A DNA stretch of 64,000 nucleotides from Erwinia mallotivora (GTDB taxonomy: Bacteria > Pseudomonadota > Gammaproteobacteria > Enterobacterales > Enterobacteriaceae). A program made the translations under genes and the position numbers. Positions 21,799-35,966 of this stretch are shown in pieces; the stretch's first letter is position 1, and each line of letters opens with the position of its first letter. The stretch is taken from NCBI RefSeq assembly GCF_000590885.1, contig NZ_JFHN01000074.1:62001-126000 (forward strand), given 5' to 3'. The notes below the pieces were generated by a model. It was given only the letters and a program-made list of their open reading frames with translations, did not search any database and was not told the origin of the DNA.

Positions 21799-22485
21799 TT
21801 ACTGCGCCAGACCAAGCTTGTTACGGGCGTAATTGAGCGTGGTTTCAATAACCTGCTCAACGGACATACTGGTTGAATCCAATATCAGCGCATCACTTGC
21901 CGGGCGCAGTGGTGCGACGGCGCGGTTACGGTCACGCTCATCGCGCTCTTTTATCTCGGATAAAAGGCGTTCAAAGTTAACACTAAAGCCCTTCTCCTGC
22001 AACTGCCGCATACGACGATGGGCGCGTTCCTCAGAGCTGGCATCAAGAAAAACTTTTACCGGCGCGTCAGGAAAAACCACCGTACCCATATCCCGACCAT
22101 CAGCAATCAGACCCGGCAAATCGCGAAACGCTCTTTGACGACGCAGTAGTGCCTCCCGGACGCGAGGAAATGCAGCAACTTTTGAGGCAGTATTACTGAC
22201 ATCCTGTGTGCGAATTTCACCTGATACATTTTCGCCCTCCAGGATCACTTCCATCTCACCATCCGTCGAGACAAAGCGAACGTCCAGGTGAGCAGCAATA
22301 GGTACCAATGCCTCTTCTGAAGTGATATCAACCTGATGGTGTAAAGCCGCCAGCGCCAGAACGCGGTAAATTGCGCCTGAGTCAAGCAGGTGCCATTGTA
22401 ATGCCTCAGCTATTGCTCTGCATAAGGTCCCTTTACCAGCACCGCTGGGGCCATCAATGGTGATCACCGGGGCTAAAGCCGTCAT
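21799..22485 (-). CDS. cmk: Cytidylate kinase
   Basis: A 228-residue NMP kinase phosphorylating CMP and dCMP (E. coli 227). Start ATG at 22485 with AGGAG upstream. The P-loop is [25 protein letters not shown] and the lid-like [16 protein letters not shown] are typical. It precedes rpsA as in E. coli, but the ycaL protease gene that lies between aroA and cmk in E. coli is missing. Confidence 0.98.
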   Translation of the reverse strand: MTALAPVITIDGPSGAGKGTLCRAIAEALQWHLLDSGAIYRVLALAALHHQVDITSEEALVPIAAHLDVRFVSTDGEMEVILEGENVSGEIRTQDVSNTASKVAAFPRVREALLRRQRAFRDLPGLIADGRDMGTVVFPDAPVKVFLDASSEERAHRRMRQLQEKGFSVNFERLLSEIKERDERDRNRAVAPLRPASDALILDSTSMSVEQVIETTLNYARNKLGLAQ

Positions 22486-22659
22486 GTCATTCTCCTGTCG
22501 CTGAGGATGTCTGATTAGCCTGCTCAGACAAATATCGAGGCGCATTATACGCTGCAACAGCCACAATCGTTACCCTTTAAGCATAGACACAGTTAAATTA
22601 ATCGGTTTTTCAGAGCAGTTGGAGGGACACATTTAATTGAGAAGAGAAAGTCATTCAGC

Positions 22660-22687
22660 ACGCCACCGCGCGATTGTGCAGTGGCGT
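22660..22687 (-). terminator. GC-rich hairpin after aroA
   Basis: ACGCCAC and GTGGCGT (22660-22666 and 22681-22687) form a 7-bp stem 12 nt past the aroA stop. The following minus-strand sequence GCTGAATGACTTTCTC lacks a clean U tract, so this may be a weak or Rho-assisted terminator of serC-aroA. Confidence 0.4.
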
Positions 22688-22699
22688 AGTTCAGGACAT

Positions 22700-23986
22700 T
22701 CAGGCCATTTTGCTTAAGCCAGCCAGTCGCTCAAAGTAATCAGGAAAGGTTTTTGCGGTGCATTTTGGATCTAAGATCGTGACCGGCGTGGAAGAAAGCG
22801 CAACCAGTGAAAAACACATTGCCATGCGGTGATCGTTGTACGTGCCAATCTCTGCACTATGAAGCGTTTGGGGTGGCGTTATACGAATATAATCGTGTCC
22901 CTCTTCAACTTCTGCACCCACTTTTCGCAGTTCGGTTGCCATCGCAGCGAGACGATCGGTTTCCTTAACCCGCCAGTTATAAATATTGCGCATTATGGTG
23001 GTGCCTTCAGCGAACAACGCGGTGGTGGCAATGGTCATGGCGGCATCAGGAATATGGTTCATATCCAGATCGATGCCGTGAAGTTCTCCCCGCGTGCAGG
23101 CGATATAATCATCACCCCATTCTATGCTGGCCCCCATTTTCTCCAGCACGTCTGCAAAGCGAATGTCCCCTTGCATGCTGTTGCGCCCAATGCCCGTGAC
23201 TTTTACCGTACCGCCTTTGATTGCCGCCGCCGCAAGGAAATAAGATGCAGATGACGCATCCCCTTCAACCAGATATTCGTCCGGAGAAAGATATTGCTGA
23301 TTTCCTGCAACATGGAACTCCTGGTAATTTTGGTTGCTGACCGTTACTCCGAAGCTCTTCATCAGGTTAAGGGTAATGTCGATGTAAGGTTTTGAAACTA
23401 AATCGCCCTTAATCACAATATTTGTATCGTTCGGGGCCAATGGCGCTGCCATCAATAAAGCTGTCAGAAACTGACTGGATACGCTGCCATCGACCGAAAC
23501 CTCACCGCCAGTAAAACCTCCATGAATACGCAGCGGCGGGTAATCCTGCATTTCCAGGTAATCTACTTTTGCTCCGCCCTGACGCAATGCATCAACAAGA
23601 TGTCCAATCGGCCGCTCTTTCATTCTCGGCTCGCCGGTCAGAACAAGATCATTATCGCCAAGGCACAAGGCAGCAGTGAGCGGACGCATTGCCGTACCGG
23701 CATTGCCTAAAAAAAGTTCAAGTGGTTTGTCCGCATGCAGCGAACCGCCCTGACCAATTACTTCACATACCGTGCGATTAGCAGATAGCGTAAAGCTGAC
23801 ACCTAACGCCTGCAATGCGTTAAGCATGTAACGCACATCATCACTGTCCAGGAGATTGGTAAGGCGGGTGGTGCCTTTTGCCAGTGCTGCCAGTAACAGA
23901 GCACGGTTAGAAACGCTTTTGGAACCAGGCAAATTGACAGTGCCCTCAACCAGAGCAACAGGTTGTAACGTCAGGGATTCCTGCAT
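22700..23986 (-). CDS. aroA: 3-phosphoshikimate 1-carboxyvinyltransferase (EPSP synthase)
   Basis: A 428-residue enzyme (E. coli 427) transferring the enolpyruvyl group of PEP to shikimate 3-phosphate. Signatures [20 protein letters not shown] and [20 protein letters not shown] are both intact; [18 protein letters not shown] is the substrate-binding start. It follows serC by 81 bp, the standard serC-aroA operon linking serine/pyridoxal and aromatic synthesis. Confidence 0.98.
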   Translation of the reverse strand: MQESLTLQPVALVEGTVNLPGSKSVSNRALLLAALAKGTTRLTNLLDSDDVRYMLNALQALGVSFTLSANRTVCEVIGQGGSLHADKPLELFLGNAGTAMRPLTAALCLGDNDLVLTGEPRMKERPIGHLVDALRQGGAKVDYLEMQDYPPLRIHGGFTGGEVSVDGSVSSQFLTALLMAAPLAPNDTNIVIKGDLVSKPYIDITLNLMKSFGVTVSNQNYQEFHVAGNQQYLSPDEYLVEGDASSASYFLAAAAIKGGTVKVTGIGRNSMQGDIRFADVLEKMGASIEWGDDYIACTRGELHGIDLDMNHIPDAAMTIATTALFAEGTTIMRNIYNWRVKETDRLAAMATELRKVGAEVEEGHDYIRITPPQTLHSAEIGTYNDHRMAMCFSLVALSSTPVTILDPKCTAKTFPDYFERLAGLSKMA

Positions 23987-24067
23987 GTATTACTTATTCT
24001 CCAAATAAAATGCACTTAAACCCCGCAAGGCTGTGAGGTTTACGTTTTTTCAGGTTACAGCTTACAT

Positions 24068-25153
24068 TTAACCATGACGACGCTCAAAATCGACCATAAA
24101 ATCGGTCAGCGCCTGCACACCTTCCAGCGGCATAGCGTTATAGACAGAAGCGCGCATACCACCCACAACACGGTGACCTTTAAGCGCATGCAATCCTGCT
24201 GCAAGAGACTCTTCCAAAAAAACCTTATCCAAAGCTGAATCTGCAAGTTGGAAAGGCACATTCATCCGCGATCGGTTCGGGCTTGCCACATCATTGCGGT
24301 AAAAATCACTCTGGTCGATAACGCCGTAAAGCAGATCTGCTTTCGCCTGATTACGTTTATCCAGCTCAGCCACACCACCTTGCTGTTTCAGCCACTTGAA
24401 TACCAGACCAGAGAGATACCAGGCAAAAGTCGGAGGTGTATTAAACATCGAATCGTTATCGCTCAGCACCTGATAATCAAGGATCGAGGGTAATGATTTA
24501 GTGGCCTGTCCGAGTAAGTCTTCACGCACCACCACCAGAGTCAGACCGGCAGGACCAATGTTCTTCTGTGCGCCAGCATAAATTACACCATAGCGATTGA
24601 TATCAATAGGTTGAGAAAGTATGGTTGATGACAAATCAGCCACTACCACTTTGTCACCAAAATCAGGCTCTTCGTGAATAGCAATACCATCGATTGTCTC
24701 GTTGGGACAATAATGAACATATGCGGCATCATCTGACAGTGCCCACTGACTCATTGGGGTAATGGCACGCAGACCATCCACTGTGGTTTTAGCATCAATA
24801 ACATTTGGTTTGCAGTATTTGGATGCTTCTTTAATTGCGCTGTGCGCCCAGTAACCACCATCAACATAGTCCGCTGATGAGCGGCCACCTAAAAGATTCA
24901 TGGGAACAGCTGCAAATTGCGCACGGGCCCCGCCATGACAGAACAATACTTTGTAGTTTTCCGGAATTTTGAGTAAATCGCGAAAATCTTTCTCTGCTTC
25001 TTCCGCAACATGAATGAACTCTTTACTACGGTGGCTAATCTCCATTACCGACGTTCCAAGCCCCTGCCAGTTGCAGAGTTCATGTTCAGCGCGTCTTAAT
25101 ACTTCCACCGGCAGCATGGCCGGTCCGGAGCTAAAATTGAAAACCTGACTCAT
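24068..25153 (-). CDS. serC: Phosphoserine aminotransferase
   Basis: A 361-residue class V PLP aminotransferase (E. coli 362) used in serine and pyridoxal phosphate synthesis. The PLP lysine lies in [29 protein letters not shown] and [12 protein letters not shown] are conserved. GAGGGG lies just before the ATG. In E. coli it is controlled by Lrp and CRP; I could not pick out those sites here. Confidence 0.98.
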   Translation of the reverse strand: MSQVFNFSSGPAMLPVEVLRRAEHELCNWQGLGTSVMEISHRSKEFIHVAEEAEKDFRDLLKIPENYKVLFCHGGARAQFAAVPMNLLGGRSSADYVDGGYWAHSAIKEASKYCKPNVIDAKTTVDGLRAITPMSQWALSDDAAYVHYCPNETIDGIAIHEEPDFGDKVVVADLSSTILSQPIDINRYGVIYAGAQKNIGPAGLTLVVVREDLLGQATKSLPSILDYQVLSDNDSMFNTPPTFAWYLSGLVFKWLKQQGGVAELDKRNQAKADLLYGVIDQSDFYRNDVASPNRSRMNVPFQLADSALDKVFLEESLAAGLHALKGHRVVGGMRASVYNAMPLEGVQALTDFMVDFERRHG

Positions 25154-25204
25154 TTCCCCTCACCACCTTCATATCAATCGTTTTTGATTCTGCTATCGGT
25201 TTTA

Positions 25205-25402
25205 TCACTGCCAACAAGGAGCTGCAATGTTTAATCCGGTAAGCCGACCAGTTCTTCGTGCTGTTACGCAACACGTTGTAAAGCTATGCATGACCTTAGC
25301 GATATTTTGTGAGGCTGCTCCAGTAAGACAAATCAGTCCCATACTCAATGACAGGAAAACTGCCAGAATAACGGTAATCAACTTCTCAGCCGCATAGCGC
25401 AT
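25205..25402 (-). CDS. Possible 65-residue single-span membrane protein (uncertain)
   Basis: Reading from ATG at 25402, the frame encodes MRYAAEKLITVILAVFLSLS and continues with MGLICLTGAAS, a convincing single transmembrane segment, then a basic, Cys-containing tail ending in PCWQ. A GGGG lies 9-10 nt before the ATG. It points the same way as serC, 51 bp upstream of it, and fills most of the serC-ycaO gap where E. coli has the unrelated, larger ycaP on the opposite strand. I recognise no family. It may be a chance frame across a promoter region. Confidence 0.3.
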   Translation of the reverse strand: MRYAAEKLITVILAVFLSLSMGLICLTGAASQNIAKVMHSFTTCCVTARRTGRLTGLNIAAPCWQ

Positions 25403-25459
25403 CAGGCTTAAACCCCGTATTATTGCGCGCTTTCGATACATATCAAACGAGTGGGCACT

Positions 25460-27217
25460 ATGACGCAAACGTATATCCCAGGCAAAGATGCCGCGTTGGA
25501 AGACTCCATCGCACGCTTTCAGCAAAAACTACAGGATTTGGGCTTTCATATAGAAGAAGCGTCCTGGCTAAACCCGGTTCCTAATGTCTGGTCGGTTCAT
25601 ATTCGCGATCGCGACTGCCCGCTGTGTTTCACCAACGGTAAAGGAGCCAGTAAAAAAGCTGCGCTTGCCTCAGCACTGGGAGAATATTTCGAACGCCTGT
25701 CAACCAACTACTTTTTCGCTGATTTCTGGCTGGGTAAATCCGTTGCCAGTAGTGACTTTGTTCACTACCCGAATGAAAAATGGTTCCCTTTGCCAGACGA
25801 TAACACCGTGCCGCAAGGTATTCTTGATACAGCCCTCAGAGCATTTTACGATCCCGAGCAGGAACTTAGGGCCAGCGATCTGATTGACTTGCAATCGGGC
25901 AATACAGAGCGTGGCATCTGTGCCCTGCCGTTCACCCGTCAGTCCGATCAACAAGTCGTCTATATTCCGATGAATATCATCGGTAACCTGTATGTATCTA
26001 ACGGCATGTCTGCCGGCAACACGCGCAATGAAGCACGCGTTCAGGGATTATCTGAAGTTTTTGAGCGCTATATCAAAAACCGTATTATTGCTGAGTCCAT
26101 CAGCCTGCCGTCAATTCCCGATGAAGTGCTGAACCGTTATCCTGCCGTTATCGAAGCCATTACCAGACTGGAAAAAGAAGGTTTCCCAATCCTTTCTTAC
26201 GATGCCTCACTCGGCGGTAAATACCCGGTTATTTGCGTGGTGTTGTTCAACCCGGCTAATGGAACCTGCTTTGCTTCTTTCGGCGCTCACCCGGATTTTG
26301 GCGTCGCTCTCGAGCGCACCGTGACAGAATTATTGCAGGGGCGCAGTCTGAAAGATCTGGATGTATTTACCCCACCAACTTTTGATGATGAAGAAGTGGC
26401 GGAGCATGCCAATCTGGAAACCCACTTTATCGATTCGAGCGGGCTGATCTCGTGGGACTTGTTTAAGGATGATGCTGACTATCCATTTGTAGACTGGAGC
26501 TTTAAAGGAAGTACGGAAGAAGAATTCGCAACTTTAATGGCAATTTTCCGTACAGAAGAGCATGAGGTTTATATTGCGGATTATCAACATCTGGACGTTT
26601 ATGCCTGCCGCATTATCGTGCCGGGCATGTCAGATATTTATCCGGTCGATGATTTGCTGCTGGCAAATAACAATATGGGGGCATATCTGCGTGAAACCTT
26701 GCTTTCTCTGCCCGAGAGTTGCTGGGAAAAAGAAGATTATCTGGCGCTGATTGAGCGTCTGGATGAAGATGGTCACGATGATTTTACCCGCGTGCGTGAA
26801 CTCCTCGGCCTGGCTACGGGTAAAGATAACGGCTGGTACACTCTGCGCATTGGTGAACTTAAAGCTATGCTGGCACTGGCCGGTGGGGATATTGATCAGG
26901 CATTGATCTGGACCGAGTGGACCATAGAGTTTAACGCTTCTGTTTTCACTCCAGCCCGGGCTAACTACTACCGTTGTCTCCAGACGTTACTCCAGTTAAG
27001 TCAGGAAGACGAAAGAGAGCCCTTAAAGTATCATCACGCCTTTGTACGTATGTATGGCGATGAAGCGGTTGAAGCCGCCTCAGCAGCGCTCAGCGGTGAA
27101 GCACCATTTTATGGCTTGCAGGCGATTGATGAGCAGCTTTTAGCACTCCCGGCACATCAGTCTTTATTGGCCGCTTACGAAAAACTTCAGCAAGCTAAGC
27201 GCCAAAACTGGCAATAA
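25460..27217 (+). CDS. ycaO: YcaO, ATP-dependent cyclodehydratase-family protein
   Basis: A 585-residue protein starting MTQTYIPGKDAALEDSIARF as in E. coli (586-587 residues); an upstream GTG at 25451 is not needed. YcaO-family enzymes use ATP to activate amide backbones. E. coli YcaO itself has no azoline product assigned and is genetically linked to methylthiolation of ribosomal protein S12 together with RimO. The YcaO domain occupies roughly residues 60-410 (TNGKGASKKAALASALGEYF, SAGNTRNEARVQGLSEVFER, ALERTVTELLQGR) and the C-terminal part is helical, TPR-like. It lies upstream of focA, as in E. coli. Confidence 0.97.
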   Translation: MTQTYIPGKDAALEDSIARFQQKLQDLGFHIEEASWLNPVPNVWSVHIRDRDCPLCFTNGKGASKKAALASALGEYFERLSTNYFFADFWLGKSVASSDFVHYPNEKWFPLPDDNTVPQGILDTALRAFYDPEQELRASDLIDLQSGNTERGICALPFTRQSDQQVVYIPMNIIGNLYVSNGMSAGNTRNEARVQGLSEVFERYIKNRIIAESISLPSIPDEVLNRYPAVIEAITRLEKEGFPILSYDASLGGKYPVICVVLFNPANGTCFASFGAHPDFGVALERTVTELLQGRSLKDLDVFTPPTFDDEEVAEHANLETHFIDSSGLISWDLFKDDADYPFVDWSFKGSTEEEFATLMAIFRTEEHEVYIADYQHLDVYACRIIVPGMSDIYPVDDLLLANNNMGAYLRETLLSLPESCWEKEDYLALIERLDEDGHDDFTRVRELLGLATGKDNGWYTLRIGELKAMLALAGGDIDQALIWTEWTIEFNASVFTPARANYYRCLQTLLQLSQEDEREPLKYHHAFVRMYGDEAVEAASAALSGEAPFYGLQAIDEQLLALPAHQSLLAAYEKLQQAKRQNWQ

Positions 27218-27225
27218 TAAGTATT

Positions 27226-27259
27226 CAGGTGGCCTGTAATAAATTAAACAGTCCACCTG
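27226..27259 (+). terminator. Stem-loop after ycaO
   Basis: CAGGTGG (27226-27232) pairs with CCACCTG (27253-27259), and an inner CTGT/ACAG adds four more pairs around a 10-nt loop. It is 8 nt past the stop. The tail CTATTTCAG is poor in U, so termination may be partial or Rho-assisted. Confidence 0.5.
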
Positions 27260-27587
27260 CTATTTCAGCGCCACTTGATAATTTATTTTTCCAAACATAT
27301 TAATTGAGTTCTTCTGAAATAAGATCCACTAATATGAAAAAATAACAATTCATTTATATTCACCTCTAATTTTTTACATTATTTTTTGTCAAATTCAGAG
27401 CACCTCAACTTTTTTTAAGTGGATTAAAAAATTTTTTATTCATATTTATCATAAAGTTAACACGAAAAACCACAACAAAAACAGGGTGTTAAATATTTCC
27501 GGATTTGCGTTATATGATCTGAATCAATTTCTAACCTATACTCCTTTGCTAGTATTTTAGCGTTGATTAATTCAGGGAGTAGTTAGT
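27260..27587 (+). promoter_or_regulatory. AT-rich focA control region with an FNR class II promoter
   Basis: ATGATCTGAATCAA at 27514-27527 matches the FNR consensus TTGAT-N4-ATCAA at 9 of 10 positions. A TGC-TAGTAT extended -10 lies at 27547-27555. A start near 27562 would put the FNR centre at -41.5, the exact class II position. GTTAAC and GTTAAAT repeats upstream (about 27457-27494) resemble ArcA half-sites but are weak. AGGGAG at 27574-27579 is the focA ribosome binding site. Confidence 0.8.
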
Positions 27588-28445
27588 GTGAAAGCTGGCA
27601 ACCCGTTCGATTTACTTTTACCGTCTGAAATGGCTAAGGTCGCTGAAGAAGCCGGTGTATATAAAGCGACAAAACGACCCTTCACGACTTTTTTCCTGGC
27701 TATTACTGCCGGGGTTTTTATTTCCATCGCTTTTGTTTTTTACATCACCGCCACTACCGGTACTGAAGGTGTTCCCTATGGACTGGCTAAGTTAGTCGGC
27801 GGAATATGCTTCTCACTTGGATTAATGTTAGTGGTGGTTTGCGGGGCCGATCTGTTCACCTCGACCGTGTTGACTATGGTAGCAAAAGCCAGTGGTCGCA
27901 TCTCATGGGGTCAACTCAGCCGCAACTGGCTCAACGTTTATATTGGTAATTTCTTCGGCGCGATCTTTTTTGTCGGGCTGATCTGGTTTGCTGGCCAGTA
28001 TATGGCGGCAAATGGTGCATGGGGGTTAAATGTTCTGCAAACGGCTGACCATAAAATGCACCATACTTTTATCGAAGCAATCTGTCTTGGCACTCTGGCG
28101 AATCTGATGGTTTGTATGGCCGTATGGATGAGCTATTCCGGTCGAAGTCTGACTGACAAGATGTTAGCAATGGTCCTGCCAGTAGCCATGTTTGTCGCCA
28201 GTGGATTTGAGCACAGCATCGCAAACATGTTTCTTATCCCAATGGCTATCGTAATCAAAGATTTCGCCTCACCTGAGTTCTGGCAGGCTACCGGCACCAC
28301 TGCGGCTCATTTTTCCAGCCTGACAGTCCGTAACTTTGTGATGGACAATCTCATCCCGGTCACTATTGGCAATATTATTGGTGGTGGATTGCTGGTAGGT
28401 CTGACGTACTGGGTCATTTATCTGCGTGACGGCGATCACCACTGA
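27588..28445 (+). CDS. focA: Formate channel FocA
   Basis: A 285-residue inner-membrane pentameric channel, as in E. coli, that exports formate made by PflB and re-imports it at low pH. It starts with GTG, 8 nt after AGGGAG. Six membrane helices; the gating residues Thr91 and His209 are both present (DLFTSTV and GFEHSIANMF). It is followed by pflB after 81 bp in a focA-pflB operon under the FNR promoter upstream. Confidence 0.98.
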   Translation: MKAGNPFDLLLPSEMAKVAEEAGVYKATKRPFTTFFLAITAGVFISIAFVFYITATTGTEGVPYGLAKLVGGICFSLGLMLVVVCGADLFTSTVLTMVAKASGRISWGQLSRNWLNVYIGNFFGAIFFVGLIWFAGQYMAANGAWGLNVLQTADHKMHHTFIEAICLGTLANLMVCMAVWMSYSGRSLTDKMLAMVLPVAMFVASGFEHSIANMFLIPMAIVIKDFASPEFWQATGTTAAHFSSLTVRNFVMDNLIPVTIGNIIGGGLLVGLTYWVIYLRDGDHH

Positions 28446-28526
28446 AAAAGACAGATTTGGCATCCGTCGCCTGCCTGTTAACGGTGGCGGAAACGCAGGA
28501 ACTCAATGTAATTAAGGTAGGTTCAA

Positions 28527-30809
<2,283 letters not shown>

Positions 30810-30828
30810 ACGCTGTTTGATCTGAGTT

Positions 30829-30857
30829 CAAAAGGCTCCTTACAGGAGCCTTTTTTC
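30829..30857 (+). terminator. Intrinsic terminator of focA-pflB
   Basis: AAAGGCTCCT-TAC-AGGAGCCTTT (30831-30853) runs into TTTTTT. It lies 21 nt past the pflB stop, so pflA needs its own promoter or read-through. Confidence 0.95.
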
Positions 30858-30974
30858 CAGTCTCGTTTGTCAGCACTCTGAATCACCTCCAGGTTGCTGA
30901 CAAAACAGACTTAACGCAGCTTAAGACTGCGTATCTGCCACCCGGCGGATTATCACCGTGGAGAATTCATCGCA

Positions 30975-31715
30975 ATGTCAGTAAAAGGCCGCATCCATTC
31001 ATTTGAATCCTGCGGGACCGTAGACGGCCCCGGTATCCGTTTCATTACCTTCTTTCAGGGCTGCCTGATGCGCTGTCTCTATTGCCACAACCGTGATACC
31101 TGGGATACACACGGCGGTAAAGAGATTACCGTTGAAGAATTGATGAAAGATGTGGTTTCTTACCGCCATTTTATGAATGCTTCCGGCGGCGGTGTTACCG
31201 CATCGGGTGGCGAGGCTATTTTGCAGGCTGAGTTTGTTCGTGACTGGTTTCGCGCCTGCCACGCGGAAGGAATTAATACCTGCCTCGACACCAATGGTTT
31301 TGTTCGCCGTTACGATCCGGTTATTGATGAGTTACTTGAGGTGACTGATTTAGTGATGCTGGATCTGAAACAAATAAATGACGACGTTCATCAGATTCTG
31401 GTAGGTGTTTCCAATCATCGCACACTTGATTTTGCCAGATACCTTGCCAAAAAAAATGTAAGAACGTGGATCCGTTATGTAGTTGTTCCCGGCTATTCCG
31501 ACGATGATGAATCAGCGCACCGTCTCGGTGAATTCACCAGAGACATGGGCAACGTTGAAAAAATCGAACTGCTTCCCTATCACGAGCTGGGTAAACACAA
31601 ATGGCTGGCAATGGGAGAGGAGTATAAGCTTGGAGACGTGCATCCCCCCAGGGCTGAGACAATGGAACGGGTAAAAAATATTCTTGCCAGTTATGGTCAC
31701 AAAGTCATGTATTAA
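30975..31715 (+). CDS. pflA: Pyruvate formate-lyase 1 activating enzyme
   Basis: A 246-residue radical-SAM enzyme, the E. coli length, which installs the glycyl radical on PflB. The [4Fe-4S] cysteines are in [15 protein letters not shown] (Cys30, Cys34, Cys37 counting Met), and the GGG-type SAM motif in [16 protein letters not shown] lies 10 nt before the ATG. It is convergent with ycaD, 29 bp apart. Confidence 0.98.
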   Translation: MSVKGRIHSFESCGTVDGPGIRFITFFQGCLMRCLYCHNRDTWDTHGGKEITVEELMKDVVSYRHFMNASGGGVTASGGEAILQAEFVRDWFRACHAEGINTCLDTNGFVRRYDPVIDELLEVTDLVMLDLKQINDDVHQILVGVSNHRTLDFARYLAKKNVRTWIRYVVVPGYSDDDESAHRLGEFTRDMGNVEKIELLPYHELGKHKWLAMGEEYKLGDVHPPRAETMERVKNILASYGHKVMY

Positions 31716-31716
31716 T

Positions 31717-31743
31717 GAAAAAGAGCGAGCTGTCTGGCTCTTG
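31717..31743 (-). terminator. Terminator between convergent pflA and ycaD
   Basis: AAGAGC (31721-31726) pairs with GCTCTT (31737-31742). On the minus strand the stem runs into TTTTTCATT, a good ycaD terminator; on the plus strand the tail is GTTCATG, so it is weaker for pflA. Confidence 0.75.
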
Positions 31744-31744
31744 T

Positions 31745-32896
31745 TCATGCATGTGCAATTGGCGTTGCATGCTGGTCCACTTTACGTAGCAACATCATCA
31801 GATAAACGACCGCCACTGCCGCTATCATCACAAACAAAACCCGGTCGGAATAATTCTGCATCAGCATGGATGTCATGGCCGGACCCGCAAGGCTGCCGAT
31901 GGTATAGCTGAGTAACAGCGCCTGATTCATTGCCACCAACTCATGGTGATTAACTTTTTCACAGGCCCAGGACATGGCTACCGGATAAAGTGTGAATCCC
32001 GCAGCCCCAAGAACAAACAGTGCAGGTGCCATTGCAGCGTTACTCAACATGGCCAGCGCGCCAAGAATGATCCCAAAGACCTGCACACGCAATACCAGCA
32101 GACGGCCATAGCGATCGGCCAGACGTCCGACCGGCCACTGGCCGACAATTCCCGAACTGACCAGAAGAGCCATCCAGTAACCAACCGTGGCATCACTCAT
32201 CCCCTGATGTGACAGATACAACGGCATCAGTCCATACAGTGACCCCAACAAAATACCGGAAATGATGCAGCCACTGATGCCCGGTCTGGCGCTACGCAGA
32301 CGGAGCATTGGCAATAGTCTGCCCGGCGTCGTCTCTTCATTATTGTCTTTGGATGTCACTTTGGTGAAAACCAGGGGAAGGATTGCTGCTATGACCAAAC
32401 CTGTAACCCACGGTAGCACATGGAGTAACTCGGTTGACACTTTGCTGACCAGCAATTGTCCGGTTACGGTCGCAAGATAGTAAACAATCATATAAGCAGC
32501 AAGCAACTGGCCACGGTTACGTATTGTACCGCTACAAAGCAAGGCACTTTCCACAATAACCCAGATTAATGCACAACCGATGCCGGCAAAAAAACGTGAG
32601 GCTGACCACGCCCACATACCGTTCTGCAAGCCAAGCGCTATAGTGCCAAGTGCAAAAATAACCGAAGCAATGTAATAGCTGCGGTTAAAACCAAAACGTT
32701 TAATGACCCAACCAGCCAGTAAGGTACCCACCAGATTGCCGCTGTACCAGGCAGAACTGACCACCCCAACCTGCCAGGTTGGCAATAATTCATGGGTGAG
32801 CCATAACGGCACCAACGTATTAAGAACAGCAATAGAAATTGTCAGCAGTAAAAGGCCGCTCAGCAGCACAATAACAGGGCGGGACCAGGTTGACAT
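31745..32896 (-). CDS. ycaD: MFS transporter YcaD
   Basis: A 383-residue major facilitator superfamily protein, 12 membrane helices, close to E. coli YcaD (382). Start ATG at 32896 gives [20 protein letters not shown]; the frame continues upstream to 33001 without support. [20 protein letters not shown] is the MFS loop 2-3-like motif at the middle. The substrate is not known. In E. coli several genes including dmsABC separate it from serS; here serS is next. Confidence 0.95.
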   Translation of the reverse strand: MSTWSRPVIVLLSGLLLLTISIAVLNTLVPLWLTHELLPTWQVGVVSSAWYSGNLVGTLLAGWVIKRFGFNRSYYIASVIFALGTIALGLQNGMWAWSASRFFAGIGCALIWVIVESALLCSGTIRNRGQLLAAYMIVYYLATVTGQLLVSKVSTELLHVLPWVTGLVIAAILPLVFTKVTSKDNNEETTPGRLLPMLRLRSARPGISGCIISGILLGSLYGLMPLYLSHQGMSDATVGYWMALLVSSGIVGQWPVGRLADRYGRLLVLRVQVFGIILGALAMLSNAAMAPALFVLGAAGFTLYPVAMSWACEKVNHHELVAMNQALLLSYTIGSLAGPAMTSMLMQNYSDRVLFVMIAAVAVVYLMMLLRKVDQHATPIAHA

Positions 32897-33180
32897 TGTC
32901 AATAAACACCAAAACGGCGGGGAGAGTGAACGCATAATGCCAGTTAACAAACTATTGTCAACGGAGACAGATTCACCAACGCACAATTTGCCAGCCAGCA
33001 ATTTAATTTGCTTATCCGAAAGCGATTAAATCTGTGCCCGTTTCACTTAATTATTAGTTTAATCATATATAAAACAGAAAATTAAAAATTTCAGCGTGGC
33101 AATTTTCGATAAAGTATATTACTGGAAAGGTTTCTTTGTTTAAGCAGAATTTCTGAAGGAAGAGAGCGGTTTTTAATTTC
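32897..33180. other. AT-rich spacer upstream of ycaD
   Basis: No gene is visible. Bases 33040-33160 are strongly AT-rich (runs such as TTTAATCATATATAAAAC) and should contain the ycaD promoter, but I could not choose one. It is the position where E. coli carries dmsABC and other genes; I see no remnant of them. Confidence 0.6.
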
Positions 33181-33213
33181 CCTGAAAACAAACCTGCCGG
33201 CTACAGCCGGCAG
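33180..33213 (-). terminator. Intrinsic terminator of serS
   Basis: CTGCCGGC-TACA-GCCGGCAG (33194-33213) gives an 8-bp GC-rich stem. The minus-strand tail is GTTTGTTTTC. It lies 12 nt past the serS stop. Confidence 0.88.
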
Positions 33214-33225
33214 ATTCAGACAAAA

Positions 33226-34584
<1,359 letters not shown>

Positions 34585-34613
34585 TTATTGCTAACCTTAC
34601 CGCAACGACCGTG

Positions 34614-35957
34614 TCAACGATAGCGTTTTGTCGGGCTATTTTTATCCTGTTCATTAAGCCAGGCCAGCTTTTCACCAATCTTTCCTTCCAGCCCGCGAGA
34701 GGTAGGCTGATAGTAACGCGTCTGCGCCATCTGTGGCGGAAAGTAATTTTCTCCGGCTGCATAGGCATTGACTTCGTCATGTGCATAACGATACTCAGCA
34801 CCCAGCCCCATTTCCTTCATCAAGCGGGTTGGTGCATTGCGCAGATGCTCCGGCACATCATAGTCAGGGCTTTCACGTGCATCGCGCATCGCAGCCTTAA
34901 AAGCGGTATACACAGCATTACTTTTCGGCGCACAGGCAAGATAAACAATCGCCTGAGCAATGGCTCTCTCCCCTTCTGCTGGCCCCACTCTGGTGAAACA
35001 GTCCCATGCCGCAATGGCTACCTGCATACCACGAGGATCGGCGTTGCCAACATCCTCAGAAGCAATCGCCAGCAATCGACGCGCCACATAGAGAGGATCG
35101 CCGCCCGCAGTAATAATCCGGGCGTACCAGTACAAGGCTGCGTCCGGCGCAGAGCCGCGAACCGATTTATGCAATGCGGAAATCAAGTCATAATAGCGGT
35201 CGCCCTTGTTATCGAACCTGGCGCTGCGTTCTCCTGATACTTCGTTTAACAGTTGGAGACTGAGTTCACGCTGCCCTTCAGCGTTCACTTCCGCCATATC
35301 GGCCATCATTTCCAGCGTATTCAGAGCCCTTCGGGCATCGCCGTTGACAAGGCCAGCCACCATTTTCCGGGTTTGATCTGGCAGCACGATATTTTCATTA
35401 CCATAGCCGCGATCGCTGTCTCTCATTGCCTGAAGCAGAACCGTTTCGATATCGTCATCGGTGAGGGATTTCAGCAAATAAACGCGCGCTCGTGATAACA
35501 GGGCGGAATTAAGTTCGAATGAGGGATTTTCGGTGGTGGCACCAATAAACGTAATGGTGCCATCTTCGATATGGGGCAGGAAAGCGTCCTGCTGACTTTT
35601 GTTAAAGCGATGCACCTCATCAACAAACAGGATAGTCCGGTGCCCGGCATTACGGTTTTGTCGCGCACGTTCAATGGCTTCACGGATCTCCTTCACACCG
35701 GAAGTCACAGCAGAGATCCTTTCCACATCGGCCTGACCATAATGGGCAATGATTTCGGCAAGAGTGGTTTTGCCTGTTCCCGGTGGGCCCCACAGGATCA
35801 TAGAGTGCAACTGTCCGGCTTCAATCGCTCGCGGCAATGGTTTACCGGCCGCCAGAAGATGCTGCTGCCCGATATATTCTGCCAGAGTGCGAGGCCGCAT
35901 CCGGGCGGCCAGCGGCTGAAAATTATTGTGGGAGAAATCCAGTGACAGATTACTCAC
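34614..35957 (-). CDS. rarA: Replication-associated recombination protein RarA
   Basis: A 447-residue AAA+ ATPase (MgsA family), the E. coli length, acting at stalled forks. It starts with GTG at 35957, 7 nt after GAGG. Walker [17 protein letters not shown], Walker [18 protein letters not shown], sensor [14 protein letters not shown]. The C-terminal tetramerisation part ([20 protein letters not shown]) is intact. It follows lolA by 9 bp, in one transcription unit with it. Confidence 0.98.
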   Translation of the reverse strand: MSNLSLDFSHNNFQPLAARMRPRTLAEYIGQQHLLAAGKPLPRAIEAGQLHSMILWGPPGTGKTTLAEIIAHYGQADVERISAVTSGVKEIREAIERARQNRNAGHRTILFVDEVHRFNKSQQDAFLPHIEDGTITFIGATTENPSFELNSALLSRARVYLLKSLTDDDIETVLLQAMRDSDRGYGNENIVLPDQTRKMVAGLVNGDARRALNTLEMMADMAEVNAEGQRELSLQLLNEVSGERSARFDNKGDRYYDLISALHKSVRGSAPDAALYWYARIITAGGDPLYVARRLLAIASEDVGNADPRGMQVAIAAWDCFTRVGPAEGERAIAQAIVYLACAPKSNAVYTAFKAAMRDARESPDYDVPEHLRNAPTRLMKEMGLGAEYRYAHDEVNAYAAGENYFPPQMAQTRYYQPTSRGLEGKIGEKLAWLNEQDKNSPTKRYR

Positions 35958-35966
35958 GTGCTGACC

